Shown: positions 42,839 through 52,100 of the stretch, in pieces
Layout: the number at the start of each line of letters is the position of its first letter
How positions within the stretch are numbered: position 1 is the first letter of the stretch
Source: Pyrinomonadaceae bacterium
GTDB lineage: Bacteria; Acidobacteriota; Blastocatellia; Pyrinomonadales; Pyrinomonadaceae
DNA: 64,000 bases
Assembly (NCBI GenBank): GCA_030841085.1
Contig: JAVEDP010000012.1
Coordinates: 1 to 64,000, forward strand
Direction: 5' to 3'
Program-made: the position numbers and the translations under genes
The notes under the pieces: model-generated
Database searches by the model: none
Seen by the model: only the letters and a program-made list of their open reading frames with translations
What the model was told of the DNA's origin: nothing

Positions 42839-45800
42839 GTGAAACATCTACTTAGCACACTGCAAGGTCGAGACGTCGAGTTGAAGGGCCGTCTCATTAT
42901 CTTCTCGGCGTTAATCCTCATCGCTTTAATTGGCGCTACGATATTGGCAGTCTTCCCGACGCAGCATGTGACGGCTGCCAATCCACCTTCAGGCGCCATC
43001 GCCCCGACTGGTCCAGTGCTCCCGTTCACCGGAAGTTGGACCGGGACGGCAAGCGGAACGGGCGCCAACGCGACTGAAGTTGACTGCGTCGAAGGCGTTA
43101 GTTGCGATACTTTCCGACTTACCGTTGTCCCTGGCGTATGGACCGCAAAAATTATCAACGCGAAGATTCAATGGACGGTTCCTGCCAACGACTACGATCT
43201 CTACGTTCACAAATGTCCAAGCGGCGCGTCCACCAATGCGCAATGTAATGCCACGCCCACGGTCGGGGAATCTCACGGCGGCGCGCCGCAGACAGAAGAG
43301 GATTCCGCGATCGATCCCAACAACACGGGAACCGGCGACTACACGCTTCACGTTGTCTATTCGGCCGTTACCCCGGCTGCCGACCAATACCAGGGGACCG
43401 TTAGCGTTGCTTCGCAAACTGCCGGACGGACAGCCACGTACGTAACCGGTGGAATAACTTTTAGCCCCAGTGTTACGGCGAGAGCGCCGGTGGCGCCGCG
43501 TGACGGCGAGCCGAGCAATCGCACCGACAAGCTGGGAAATTTTTATATCGCAGGCATCCGCGGATTTCCGGCGGGCGTCGATCTCTGGTACGTCGATCTG
43601 CAGCCGGGCAGCGGCAGCTACGATCCATTCATGCGCAATCCGATCTACCGCGGACAACCTGATGCGTTTAGTCCGGATGATCAAGCGGACCTCGGCGGCG
43701 ATGGCGGCGGCGACGTCGACCTCGCGGTTAGCATGCCTGATCCGACGACGAATGCGCTGCCCAGTCCACCAACTCTTGCTTCTTCCAGTTTGATCGCTGC
43801 GAATATTTCGGCGCAAAAATCCACCGACAAAGGCGTCACCTTTACGAGAAATAATGTTGGCAACGTAACCGGCGGAGCGCCCGCGGACGACAGGCAATGG
43901 GAAGAGTTTCACGGGCAGAATACTGTCTATCTGCTTTATCGCACTCTTGCGCCCGCTGTTACCCAAATTCAACGCTCGACCGATGGCGGCTTGACCTTTG
44001 GTCCAGCGCAAACGGCCGGCGCGATCGGACAAGTTGGTTACATCGACGTGCATCAGAAGACCGGAACGGTTTACATCAGCGGCTCGACCGGCCAGGTTTG
44101 CCATAGCACAGTCGTGCTTCCAACGGGCGAGGCCGCTGTGTATCAATGCGTACAAGCAGCAACCGATCCCAGCGGCGTGGGCCACCTCTTTTTCCCGGTC
44201 AAGGTAGCGGACGACGGCACGCCGAACGGCACTGTCTATGTTCCTTACTCAAACGGCCACGACATCTTCCTGGTCCATTCCACAGATAAAGGCGTGACCT
44301 GGAGCTTGCCTATCCGTGTCAGCAATGGTCCGGACACAAAGACGAGTTTGTTCCCGTGGTTAGAAACTGGCTCGACGCCTGGCTCGGTTGGCATCGTCTG
44401 GTACGGCTCATCGAGCGCGACGAATGACGACAACGCCAACTGGGAAGTGTTCTTTGCACAAAGTTTCAACGCCACCGCCAACAATCCGACCTTCAGGCAG
44501 GTGAAGGTAAGCGACCACATTATCCATGGCAGTAACGTTTCCGAAGGCGGTCTGTGCGTCGCTCCGGTAATGCAGTGCAAGAATCGCAACTTGATCGACT
44601 ATTTCCAGATTTCATTCGATCCCACCGGCGCCGCCGTCGTCGGCTACACCGATGACCACAACGATTTCGACGGTCATGTTTATCTCGCGCGTCAGATTAG
44701 TGGCGAATCCATCCTCGGTGGAAAGGCGCCGGTGCCGAATCCTGGACCGACGCCGGCGCCGGCGACTGGGCCACAACCATCGGCAGCCAGCGTAGGCGGC
44801 ATACCTGGATCGCAGGTGACTGACTTTGCGCAGGACGCTGCAACTGGTCGCGGCTTGACGAGAATCAACGCTAACGATCCGTTCGACATCCTTTCGGTCA
44901 AATATGATTGCGAGGTTGGCCCAGGCGGCGAGACTGTAATCAGCGCGACGATGAAAGTGTCAGATCTAACGGTTGTGCCCGCGGGCTCGGATTGGCGGAT
45001 GAATTTCACCGCTAACGCGCCTTTCAGCGGCATCAGTCCGGTTGGAGACTACAGCTTTGCGCTGTCCGATCGCGGCGACAATTTTTATCTGCGCGCCAGT
45101 ACCGAAACGAATCCTGCCGGCACGTTCACCTATGGCACGGCGGTGCGGGGTTCTGACGGCGCATTTACTTATACCGATCGCGGTCCAGCAGATTGCGGCG
45201 CGTTCGATACTACGAATAAAACAATCACCGTCAAGGTCGCAGTCAGCAAGCTCAATTCGCTGGTCACCAAAGGCCCAGGCATAGGCCCGGGTTCGGTGCT
45301 CAGCGGTTTGCGTGGTTCGACGTTCACCGCCTCCAGCGACGGGCGGCGCGACATCACTCGCGGCGGCACGGAATTCGTGGTCGGCAATTGTTCGACGGTG
45401 ACTTCGGTTTCGTGTGCGACGGCTTCGCCGACGCCTTCGCCGTCACCGACGCCTTCGCCATCACCAACACCTTCGCCGACTTCAACCTTCCAGTTCAGCT
45501 CGGCGGCTTATGCCGTGCAGGAAGATGTTACGCAGGTCGTGGTAACAGTGACCCGGACTGGTGTTATTACTTCGCCGGCGACCGTTGACTATACAAGTGT
45601 GGACGGCACGGCCAAGCAGAAAGGCGATTACATCTACGCAACCGGAAGACTAGTGTTTGCAGCCGGCGACACACAGAAAACGTTCCCGGTCCTCATTAAC
45701 GAAGACAGTTACACTGAAGGCGCAGAGTCTGCGACGATCATTCTGAGTAATCCATCAGGCGGAACGACGTTGGGCGCACCGGCGACGGCCACAGTCCAAA

Positions 45801-46765
45801 TTACGGACGATACTGTCGAGTCCAGCGGAAATCCGATTGACGATCCGCGTGGTTTTGTTGGTCAGCATTACCACGACTTCCTTAATCGCCAGAGCGATCA
45901 GTCAGGCGAGGATTTCTGGACCAACCAAATCGCGAGCTGCGGAAGCAACGCCGCATGTATCGATGAAAAGAGAACGAACGTCTCGGCCGCGTTCTTCCTT
46001 TCCATCGAATTCCAGAACACCGGCTATCTGGTCATTCGCACTCACAAGGCAGCGTTTGGAAGCGACAAGAGCAATCCGCGCTACACCGTTTTCCTGCGCG
46101 ACCAGCGAACCATCAGCAACGGAGTCGTCATTGGGCAACCCGGAGCTGACGCCCAACTGGAACAGAACAAAGTCGGTTTCTTCCAGGAATTCGTGCAGCG
46201 TCCGGAGTTTGTCACCCGCTTTCCGGTGGGCACTCCGGCTGCGACTTATGTCGATGGGCTTTTTGCCAACGCGTCCGTGACGCCAACTACCGCTGAGCGA
46301 AATGCGGCCATAAGCGCGTACAGCAGCGGTGACACGAACGGGCGTGCGGCGGCGCTGCGCAGTGTCGCCGACAGCAATTCTGTTTACCAAAAGCAGTACA
46401 ACCCTGCGTTTGTCTTAATGGAATACTATGGCTACCTGCGGCGCAATCCGGACGATGCGCCTGACAATAACTTCTCAGGTTACGACTTCTGGCTAAACAA
46501 GATGGACCAGTTTAGTCAGCCCGGAGAGGACGTGCGAAACGACAGCGTCGCCCTTGGACGCGTAAAGCGCGCGGAGATGGTCAAGGCGTTCATCGTTTCC
46601 AGCGAATACCGCGAACGTTTTGCCGGCAGTCCAACCGGTAATCAAAACGGCGCGGCAGTCGAGACAGAGACGAGTCAGAAAGGCGGCACGAGCGGCGGTC
46701 TTTTTGCCGGCGCTTTACGAGAGGGCGCAAGGCAAATAATTCGGACCGTGTTCTTCACTGGCTAG
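42839..46765 (+). CDS. Large exported Asp-box protein with Calx-beta and DUF4214 domains
   Basis: 1308 residues, GTG start at 42839 with AAAGGACAAGGGA upstream. An N-terminal hydrophobic segment (LIIFSALILIALIGATILAVF, about 19-39) and TAA-N suggest a signal peptide. The N-terminal domain matches that of the gene at 38573 (DYDLYVHK; DYDVYIHK there). Asp boxes STDKGVTF, STDGGLTFG, STDKGVTWS mark the propeller. A short Thr-Pro/Ser-Pro linker (about 860-882), Calx-beta (about 885-985) and DUF4214 (about 990-1270, HDFLNRQSDQSGEDFW) follow. It lies 39 nt after its neighbour and is probably a tandem paralogue without the Fn3 domain. Confidence 0.85.
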   Translation: MKHLLSTLQGRDVELKGRLIIFSALILIALIGATILAVFPTQHVTAANPPSGAIAPTGPVLPFTGSWTGTASGTGANATEVDCVEGVSCDTFRLTVVPGVWTAKIINAKIQWTVPANDYDLYVHKCPSGASTNAQCNATPTVGESHGGAPQTEEDSAIDPNNTGTGDYTLHVVYSAVTPAADQYQGTVSVASQTAGRTATYVTGGITFSPSVTARAPVAPRDGEPSNRTDKLGNFYIAGIRGFPAGVDLWYVDLQPGSGSYDPFMRNPIYRGQPDAFSPDDQADLGGDGGGDVDLAVSMPDPTTNALPSPPTLASSSLIAANISAQKSTDKGVTFTRNNVGNVTGGAPADDRQWEEFHGQNTVYLLYRTLAPAVTQIQRSTDGGLTFGPAQTAGAIGQVGYIDVHQKTGTVYISGSTGQVCHSTVVLPTGEAAVYQCVQAATDPSGVGHLFFPVKVADDGTPNGTVYVPYSNGHDIFLVHSTDKGVTWSLPIRVSNGPDTKTSLFPWLETGSTPGSVGIVWYGSSSATNDDNANWEVFFAQSFNATANNPTFRQVKVSDHIIHGSNVSEGGLCVAPVMQCKNRNLIDYFQISFDPTGAAVVGYTDDHNDFDGHVYLARQISGESILGGKAPVPNPGPTPAPATGPQPSAASVGGIPGSQVTDFAQDAATGRGLTRINANDPFDILSVKYDCEVGPGGETVISATMKVSDLTVVPAGSDWRMNFTANAPFSGISPVGDYSFALSDRGDNFYLRASTETNPAGTFTYGTAVRGSDGAFTYTDRGPADCGAFDTTNKTITVKVAVSKLNSLVTKGPGIGPGSVLSGLRGSTFTASSDGRRDITRGGTEFVVGNCSTVTSVSCATASPTPSPSPTPSPSPTPSPTSTFQFSSAAYAVQEDVTQVVVTVTRTGVITSPATVDYTSVDGTAKQKGDYIYATGRLVFAAGDTQKTFPVLINEDSYTEGAESATIILSNPSGGTTLGAPATATVQITDDTVESSGNPIDDPRGFVGQHYHDFLNRQSDQSGEDFWTNQIASCGSNAACIDEKRTNVSAAFFLSIEFQNTGYLVIRTHKAAFGSDKSNPRYTVFLRDQRTISNGVVIGQPGADAQLEQNKVGFFQEFVQRPEFVTRFPVGTPAATYVDGLFANASVTPTTAERNAAISAYSSGDTNGRAAALRSVADSNSVYQKQYNPAFVLMEYYGYLRRNPDDAPDNNFSGYDFWLNKMDQFSQPGEDVRNDSVALGRVKRAEMVKAFIVSSEYRERFAGSPTGNQNGAAVETETSQKGGTSGGLFAGALREGARQIIRTVFFTG

Positions 46766-46886
46766 TTATGCTTTCGCAGAGTTGAAGTACAAGCTCGGGT
46801 TAAGTTTCTGATGAGTAGTTGCCCATAGCTCCGCGGGCTAAGCATAATCAACCTGCTGACCAACTTGATCAGACCGTCCTGAAGTA

Positions 46887-46926
46887 GAAACGCAGCCGAT
46901 AAAGTTGTTGGCTGCGTTTCTATTTT
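46887..46926 (+). terminator. Rho-independent terminator after the exported protein pair
   Basis: Perfect 11-bp stem 46887-46897/46910-46920, then TATTTTT. The remaining 46766-47004 shows no gene. Confidence 0.88.
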
Positions 46927-47004
46927 TCAATTGCTGTTCAGCCGAGCGCGCTGTTACATTCACCGCTCTGATTACGCATGACAAGAGTGCCTCCGTAAGC
47001 AACC

Positions 47005-47667
47005 ATGACTAACTATCGTCCCTTTTTGATCATCGCGCTCGTGCTGCTGGTAGCCGCCGCCGGCACAGCTCTGCTCCTGAAGTCAAATCAACGCGTCGAC
47101 TCTTCGCGCGATACAAATACTGAATCATCTGACAATGCGAAGAAGAACCTTTCAGCGGATGCGGTTGTTACTTTGGAAGAGTTTGGCGACTACCAATGTC
47201 CGCCGTGCGGTCAACTTCATCCGACGCTAAAAAAGTTGAAACAGGAATATGGCGCTAACCTGAATTTCATTTTCCGCAATCTGCCCTTGACTAAGATTCA
47301 TCACAACGCGCTGGCGGCCGCACAAGCTGCCGAGGCGGCGCGCGTGCAAAACCGCTTTTGGGAAATGCATGATCTGCTCTACGAAAATCAGAGTCTTTGG
47401 AAGGACGATATCAACCCGCGGTCGATCTTCACCAAATTTGCCGCGGACCTGGGCTTGAATATCACGCAGTTCGTTCGCGACCTTGACGGCCAGCAAATCC
47501 AAATGCGCATCGAGGCCGACGAGGACGCTGCCGCCAAACAGGGCATCGACGGAACGCCAACTATTCTGATCAACGGCCGTCAGTTGCGGGCTGAAATGAC
47601 GACGCCGGACGGCGTGCGCAAAGGCATTGAAGTGATGTTATCGGCAAAGGCCACGCCGTCGCGCTGA
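47005..47667 (+). CDS. DsbA/thioredoxin-fold extracytoplasmic protein
   Basis: 220 residues. An N-terminal hydrophobic anchor or signal (FLIIALVLLVAAAGTALLL, 7-25) is followed by a thioredoxin_4/DsbA domain with the CPPC active site at 65-68 (FGDYQCPPCGQ). The helical insert contains NALAAAQAAEAA and FWEMHDLLYENQ, and the cis-Pro loop is GIDGTPTILINGR. It probably oxidises or reshuffles disulfides in exported proteins. A VKOR or DsbB partner is not in the window. Confidence 0.93.
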   Translation: MTNYRPFLIIALVLLVAAAGTALLLKSNQRVDSSRDTNTESSDNAKKNLSADAVVTLEEFGDYQCPPCGQLHPTLKKLKQEYGANLNFIFRNLPLTKIHHNALAAAQAAEAARVQNRFWEMHDLLYENQSLWKDDINPRSIFTKFAADLGLNITQFVRDLDGQQIQMRIEADEDAAAKQGIDGTPTILINGRQLRAEMTTPDGVRKGIEVMLSAKATPSR

Positions 47668-47678
47668 GGCTTGTCGTC

Positions 47679-47763
47679 GTAAAGCAAACTGTTAGTTTGC
47701 GGCGGTTCGTTAGCGCTCAACTCGAATGGCTGGGTACCGCCGCAAACTAACAGTTTGCTTTAC
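47679..47763. repeat. Perfect 28-bp inverted repeat
   Basis: 47679-47706 and 47736-47763 are exact reverse complements, separated by 29 nt. Each arm also holds its own small palindrome (CAAACT-GTT-AGTTTG), so arms can fold alone or together. Confidence 0.88.
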
Positions 47764-47885
47764 ATCAGACCGTGAAATAGCCCGGGGCCATCAAGTTCTA
47801 GACTTTCGTTCTCCGGGTTGCCATTAAGCGCTCCCGCCTAACTTTGCTGCCCACTTCAATAACCGGGCCTAACCTCAGGTTTTAG

Positions 47886-47915
47886 TTGACATTCTAAGCA
47901 ACTCGCACTTATATT
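47886..47915 (+). promoter_or_regulatory. Sigma-70 promoter upstream of smc
   Basis: TTGACA (47886-47891), 18-nt spacer, TATATT (47910-47915), giving a leader of about 70 nt. A second, weaker pair TTGGCG (47954)/TAGACT (47978-47983) ends 9 nt before the ATG and would give a near-leaderless mRNA. Confidence 0.55.
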
Positions 47916-47992
47916 GACACACCCTCGCGCGGTCCCCTGATCGGGTTAGTCTGTTGGCGCCAGGGCCCTGTAAACAATAGACTAATTCTCGC

Positions 47993-50900
47993 ATGTTTAA
48001 ACTGAACCGCCTCGAGATCACCGGCTTTAAATCCTTCGCGGATTACACAGAAATTCTCTTCACTGGCGACGGCATTACCGGCATCGTCGGGCCGAACGGC
48101 TGCGGCAAAAGCAACGTTGCTGATGCGATAGCGTGGGTGCTCGGCGAGCAGCGCGTAAAGCATCTGCGCGGCGGGGCCATGCAGGACGTGATCTTTCAAG
48201 GCTCGCGCAATCGCCAGCCCAGCGGCATGGCCGAAGTCGTCATGCACATGGTGCGAGACGAAGTCATCGAGCATGAGCCGGATATTGAAGACATCGATTC
48301 TACGCTTGAGCAGATCGACGAACAGGTTATCGACGTTGATGTGCTCACGGCTTCGGAAGTCGATGCAGAGCCGGCAATCGATGGCGCTCAGGAAGCAGTA
48401 GAAGCGTTGGCGTCCGTGGACGGTGACGTTCCAACAACTGTTACCGACGCAATGGTCGCGCACAAGGCTCAGCACAAGCGTCACTGGCGGCGGAGAAACC
48501 TGGCGCTTGAGTTTGCCCCGGGCGAAGCGGTATCGGTGACGCGCCGCCTTTATCGTTCCGGCGAAAGCGAGTATCTGCTAAACGATAGACTCTGTAGGCT
48601 GCGTGACATTCAGGATCTGTTCTCGGGAACCGGACTTGCGGGCGGACATTACGCAATCATCGAGCAGGGAAGAATCGGTCAGATACTTTCCGCCAAGCCG
48701 ATGGACCGCCGCACGATTATTGAAGAAGCGGCCGGCATCACCAAGTTTCGCGTGCGCCAGCGCGCTGCCGAAGCCCGGCTTGAATCTGCGCGCGGAAATC
48801 TTTCGCGCATCTCCGACATCATTTCCGAAATCGATCGGCAGGTTAATAGCTTGCGCCGCCAGGCGGCCAAGGCACGTCGCTATGGCGTCTTCCGAGAGGA
48901 ATTGCGCGAACTCTTGAAGCGCGTCTTCGTTGCTGAAGAGCGCAAGTTGACGGCCTTGCTCGAAGACACCGTCGCCAAGCTGGAAGAAGCCAACGCCCTT
49001 GAACGCCGTGTCGCCGATGACCTCGCAAGGCAGGAAGAAGACGCGCGCACGGCAACGCAGGAAGCAAGAAAAACTGAAGACGACCTGGCTGGCGCGCGAG
49101 CTGCGGCTGCGGAAGCGGTGTTGCGCCGTGACCGGCAAACACGCGAACGCGCTTATCAGGAAGAGCAGGTGATTTCGCTCGAGAAGCGGAACCGCGAAGT
49201 TGCCGCGGAAATTACCGCGCTCTCGGAACGCCTGATCCTGGTGGAATCAGAATGCAAGCGTTTGCAGGAAGATGATTCAAGGTTGCGCAGCGAAGCCGAT
49301 CAAAGCGCTGCGAGTTTAAGCGTCGCAGAGGAATCGTACGCCGGAAAGCTTACGTTGGCAGCCGGCGCTGAGGCAGAAATCGAGAGCGCGCGGGCAGACC
49401 TGCTGCAGCATACGGCCGTAGCCGAGCGCTTGCGCGAGATTGCGCGACAGCTCGAAGGCACGCTGGAACGGTTGGCAGTTCAGTCAGAGGGCCTGGCCCA
49501 CGAGGGCGAGCGCGCGGCAACGCAACACGCCGAACACCGCGCCGCGGCCGACGCTTTTAGTATTGAGATCAACACAGCGCGCGAACACATTGCCGAACTG
49601 AATGCCGAGCGCGAGCGCGCAGTCGATGCGGTGGTCCAGGGACACGAAGCTGTCAGCGACACGGAAGCTGAGTTGACGCGTGTGCGTGATGAACATTCGC
49701 GCACCAGCCATCGCCTCGAAAGTTTGAAAGAACTTGATGACCGCCGCGCCTACTATTCTTCGGCGGTCCAGTTGATGTTTGCCAATGAAGAAGCCTCGCG
49801 CGAGTTTCACTTCATAGGCACACTCGCCGATGCGCTCAACGTCGATGCGAAATGGGAACGCGCCGTTGAAGGTGTGTTCGGTTCATCGTTGCAATCAGTA
49901 GTCGTTCCCACACCCGACGATGCGGCGCGAGCAGCGCAGTGGTTGCGGGAAAACAATGGCGGTCGCGCCAGTTTCCTGGTAGCCGGGCTTCACGGCGGCA
50001 GCGACGAAGTTAACGCACTGGCCTGTCAGGTCGAAGAACGGCCGGCGCTTTCAATTTCAATTGCGACTGAGCCGATTGCCGACAACTTGCGCATCTCAGA
50101 TCTGCTCGGAGCGCCACGCGAACTTTTGGGAGTACTGCAGCGCACGCTTCCCGAAAAGTTGAATGCGCGGCTGGCGAGCAACCTCGACGATGCGATGGCG
50201 CGTTCGCTGGCCACCGGCGAAATGTTTGTAACGCTTAACGGCGATTGGGTCGCGAGTGGACAATTTGTCAGTGCAGGCGATGCCCGTGCGCTTGAAGAAG
50301 GCGCGGGCTTGCTGACTTTCAAACGCGAGCTGCGCGAATTGGAAGCGCGCGCTCAAGTCTTGGCCGACGAAGCAAAGTTAGCGGAAGAAGCTGCAAAACA
50401 GGCGCGGTTGAGTTTGGTTACTCTTGAGGACGCCGTCGTTGTTTTGAATGAAGCAATTGGTCGCGAAGAGCGGGAAGCGATGGCGCGCGACGTTAAAGCG
50501 ACCGGCTTGGCCCATGAGATTGAACGCGCCGAACGTCACCTGCGCGTTGTTTCCGACGACAGGAATCGCGTGGAGCAGGAGCGCTTCGAGCTCGACAAAC
50601 GCCGCACGACCGCACTAGCCGACGCGGAACAAGCTGAAGCCGCGCGTGTCGCGGCGGGTGCAGCGGTGGCCGGCGCGACGGCAGTGCTGACCGAGGCGCG
50701 GCGCTCCGCCGAGATTGAAAGCGAAGCCCTCGCCGAACGACGGGCCACAGCCGCCGCCGCCGCGGAACGAAGGCGCAGCACCGCCGCTGAATTGCGACGT
50801 ATCGAAGCGGAATACGCTGACGTTGCGGAACGCGTTGAACGACATCGCTTGGACTTAGTCGAAATCACTGAGCGCATCGGCAGCCTGCGTCTGTCGATTG

Positions 50901-51841
50901 CCGATCTTGAGTTTCAAGCAAATAATATTGCCGAAGAACGAGCGCGCGAAGAGCAAGAAATCGCCGGCTTGACCACTTTGCTTGAAGGCGCGCGCCAAAA
51001 GGCAGACGCGTTGGCCGCGCAACTTTCCGACTTGAACCGTCACGCTGCCGAAATCCGCGACTCGCGAGCAGCGATCGAGGTGCAACGGGCTGAAGCGCAG
51101 GCGCGCCTCACATTCGTTCGTGAAAACTGTGCCTCGGAACTGAACCAATCGCTCGAAGAGCTTGCGCAGGAACAACAGCTGGAAGACGATTTTGAACTCG
51201 AAGTGGCGCACGCGCGAGTTGAAGAGTTGCGATCACGCATCGAAGCCTTCGGCGGTGTCAACATGATGGCGCTCGAGGAGTTGGCTGAGAATGAAGCGCG
51301 CTTGCTGTTCCTGACAACGCAGCGACAGGACATCATTGACAGCGTCGCTTCGACTGAAGAAGCGCTACGTGAAATCAAGCGCCGTTCGCGCGAACGGTTC
51401 CGTCACGCGTTTGAGCAGATTAACAAAAACTTTAGCGAGTTGTTCCAGGAGTTATTCGGCGGCGGTAAGGGTGAGATGAGTTTGATTGAAGGTGATGACG
51501 TGCTCGAAGCCGGCATCGACGTGATTGCCCAGCCGCCCGGCAAGCGTTTGCAAAACGTGCTGCTGCTTTCCGGCGGCGAGAAAGCGATGGCCGCGCTGGC
51601 GCTGGTCCTGGGCATTTTCCATTACCGTCCGGCGCCGTTCTGCTTGCTTGACGAAGTGGACGCGCCGCTTGATGAAGCCAACGTCGGCAGGTTCACGGCC
51701 AAGGTCGCGCAGATGTCGCAGAACACGCAGTTCATTGTCATCACTCACAACAAGCGCACTATGGAAATGGCCAAAGCTCTCTATGGCGTGACCATGGAAG
51801 AGGTCGGCGTTTCAAAATTAGTTTCCGTGAAATTCGAGTAG
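47993..51841 (+). CDS. smc: Chromosome partition protein SMC with head-domain insert
   Basis: 1282 residues. It organises and segregates the chromosome with ScpA/ScpB (not in the window). Walker A GPNGCGKSN is at 33-41, and the N-terminal head ends with VTRRLYRSGESEYLLND near 183-198. Two long coiled coils flank the hinge (about 600-770, DRRAYYSSAVQLMF...ATGEMFVTLNGDWVASGQ). The C-terminal head has the signature LLSGGEKAMAALAL and Walker B CLLDEVDAPLDEANV. Between residues 86 and about 172 there is an acidic stretch about 70 residues longer than in usual SMC. The start lacks a Shine-Dalgarno sequence. Confidence 0.96.
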   Translation: MFKLNRLEITGFKSFADYTEILFTGDGITGIVGPNGCGKSNVADAIAWVLGEQRVKHLRGGAMQDVIFQGSRNRQPSGMAEVVMHMVRDEVIEHEPDIEDIDSTLEQIDEQVIDVDVLTASEVDAEPAIDGAQEAVEALASVDGDVPTTVTDAMVAHKAQHKRHWRRRNLALEFAPGEAVSVTRRLYRSGESEYLLNDRLCRLRDIQDLFSGTGLAGGHYAIIEQGRIGQILSAKPMDRRTIIEEAAGITKFRVRQRAAEARLESARGNLSRISDIISEIDRQVNSLRRQAAKARRYGVFREELRELLKRVFVAEERKLTALLEDTVAKLEEANALERRVADDLARQEEDARTATQEARKTEDDLAGARAAAAEAVLRRDRQTRERAYQEEQVISLEKRNREVAAEITALSERLILVESECKRLQEDDSRLRSEADQSAASLSVAEESYAGKLTLAAGAEAEIESARADLLQHTAVAERLREIARQLEGTLERLAVQSEGLAHEGERAATQHAEHRAAADAFSIEINTAREHIAELNAERERAVDAVVQGHEAVSDTEAELTRVRDEHSRTSHRLESLKELDDRRAYYSSAVQLMFANEEASREFHFIGTLADALNVDAKWERAVEGVFGSSLQSVVVPTPDDAARAAQWLRENNGGRASFLVAGLHGGSDEVNALACQVEERPALSISIATEPIADNLRISDLLGAPRELLGVLQRTLPEKLNARLASNLDDAMARSLATGEMFVTLNGDWVASGQFVSAGDARALEEGAGLLTFKRELRELEARAQVLADEAKLAEEAAKQARLSLVTLEDAVVVLNEAIGREEREAMARDVKATGLAHEIERAERHLRVVSDDRNRVEQERFELDKRRTTALADAEQAEAARVAAGAAVAGATAVLTEARRSAEIESEALAERRATAAAAAERRRSTAAELRRIEAEYADVAERVERHRLDLVEITERIGSLRLSIADLEFQANNIAEERAREEQEIAGLTTLLEGARQKADALAAQLSDLNRHAAEIRDSRAAIEVQRAEAQARLTFVRENCASELNQSLEELAQEQQLEDDFELEVAHARVEELRSRIEAFGGVNMMALEELAENEARLLFLTTQRQDIIDSVASTEEALREIKRRSRERFRHAFEQINKNFSELFQELFGGGKGEMSLIEGDDVLEAGIDVIAQPPGKRLQNVLLLSGGEKAMAALALVLGIFHYRPAPFCLLDEVDAPLDEANVGRFTAKVAQMSQNTQFIVITHNKRTMEMAKALYGVTMEEVGVSKLVSVKFE

Positions 51842-51866
51842 GACAGGCATTCCTGCCTGTCCTTTT
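51841..51866 (+). terminator. Hairpin with T-run after smc (family K copy)
   Basis: GGACAGGCA/TGCCTGTCC around TTCC, followed by TTTT. It is identical in stem to the hairpin after obgE (22946-22967), where no T-run follows. It begins in the smc stop codon. Confidence 0.65.
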
Positions 51867-51906
51867 CCGTAAGCATTCCCCCCCCAATAAGTAACGAAAA
51901 GCTAAG

Positions 51907-52027
51907 TTAGCCGCAGATTTTCGCGGATGAACGCGGATCAGAACTGGACGAACGGTTCAGGAAGTGAGAACCGTCAGAAATTATTTGAATTTAGTATCCG
52001 CGTTAATCCGCGAAAATCCGCGGCTAA
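51907..52027. repeat. Inverted repeat of 32 bp, family O
   Basis: Arms 51907-51938 and 51996-52027 are reverse complements with two mismatches (TTAGCCGC, ATTTTCGCGGAT words). Confidence 0.85.
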
Positions 52028-52100
52028 TCTTCTTAAGCAAACCGCATCCATTTCCCAGCAACCAAGCATTTCGTTAAAATGGCCGCGCCATTTTCAAATA

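Larger units (their letters stand above)
47668..47992 (+). other. Non-coding region between thioredoxin-fold gene and smc
   Basis: 325 nt without a gene. It contains a perfect 28-bp inverted repeat (47679-47763) and two candidate smc promoters (47886-47915 and 47954-47983). Confidence 0.6.

Noticed and set aside
42989-44185. 398-codon open frame antisense to the 1308-residue exported protein
   Set aside because: The sense frame has clear domains and a signal peptide. The antisense product is Arg/Ser/Ala-rich without any motif.
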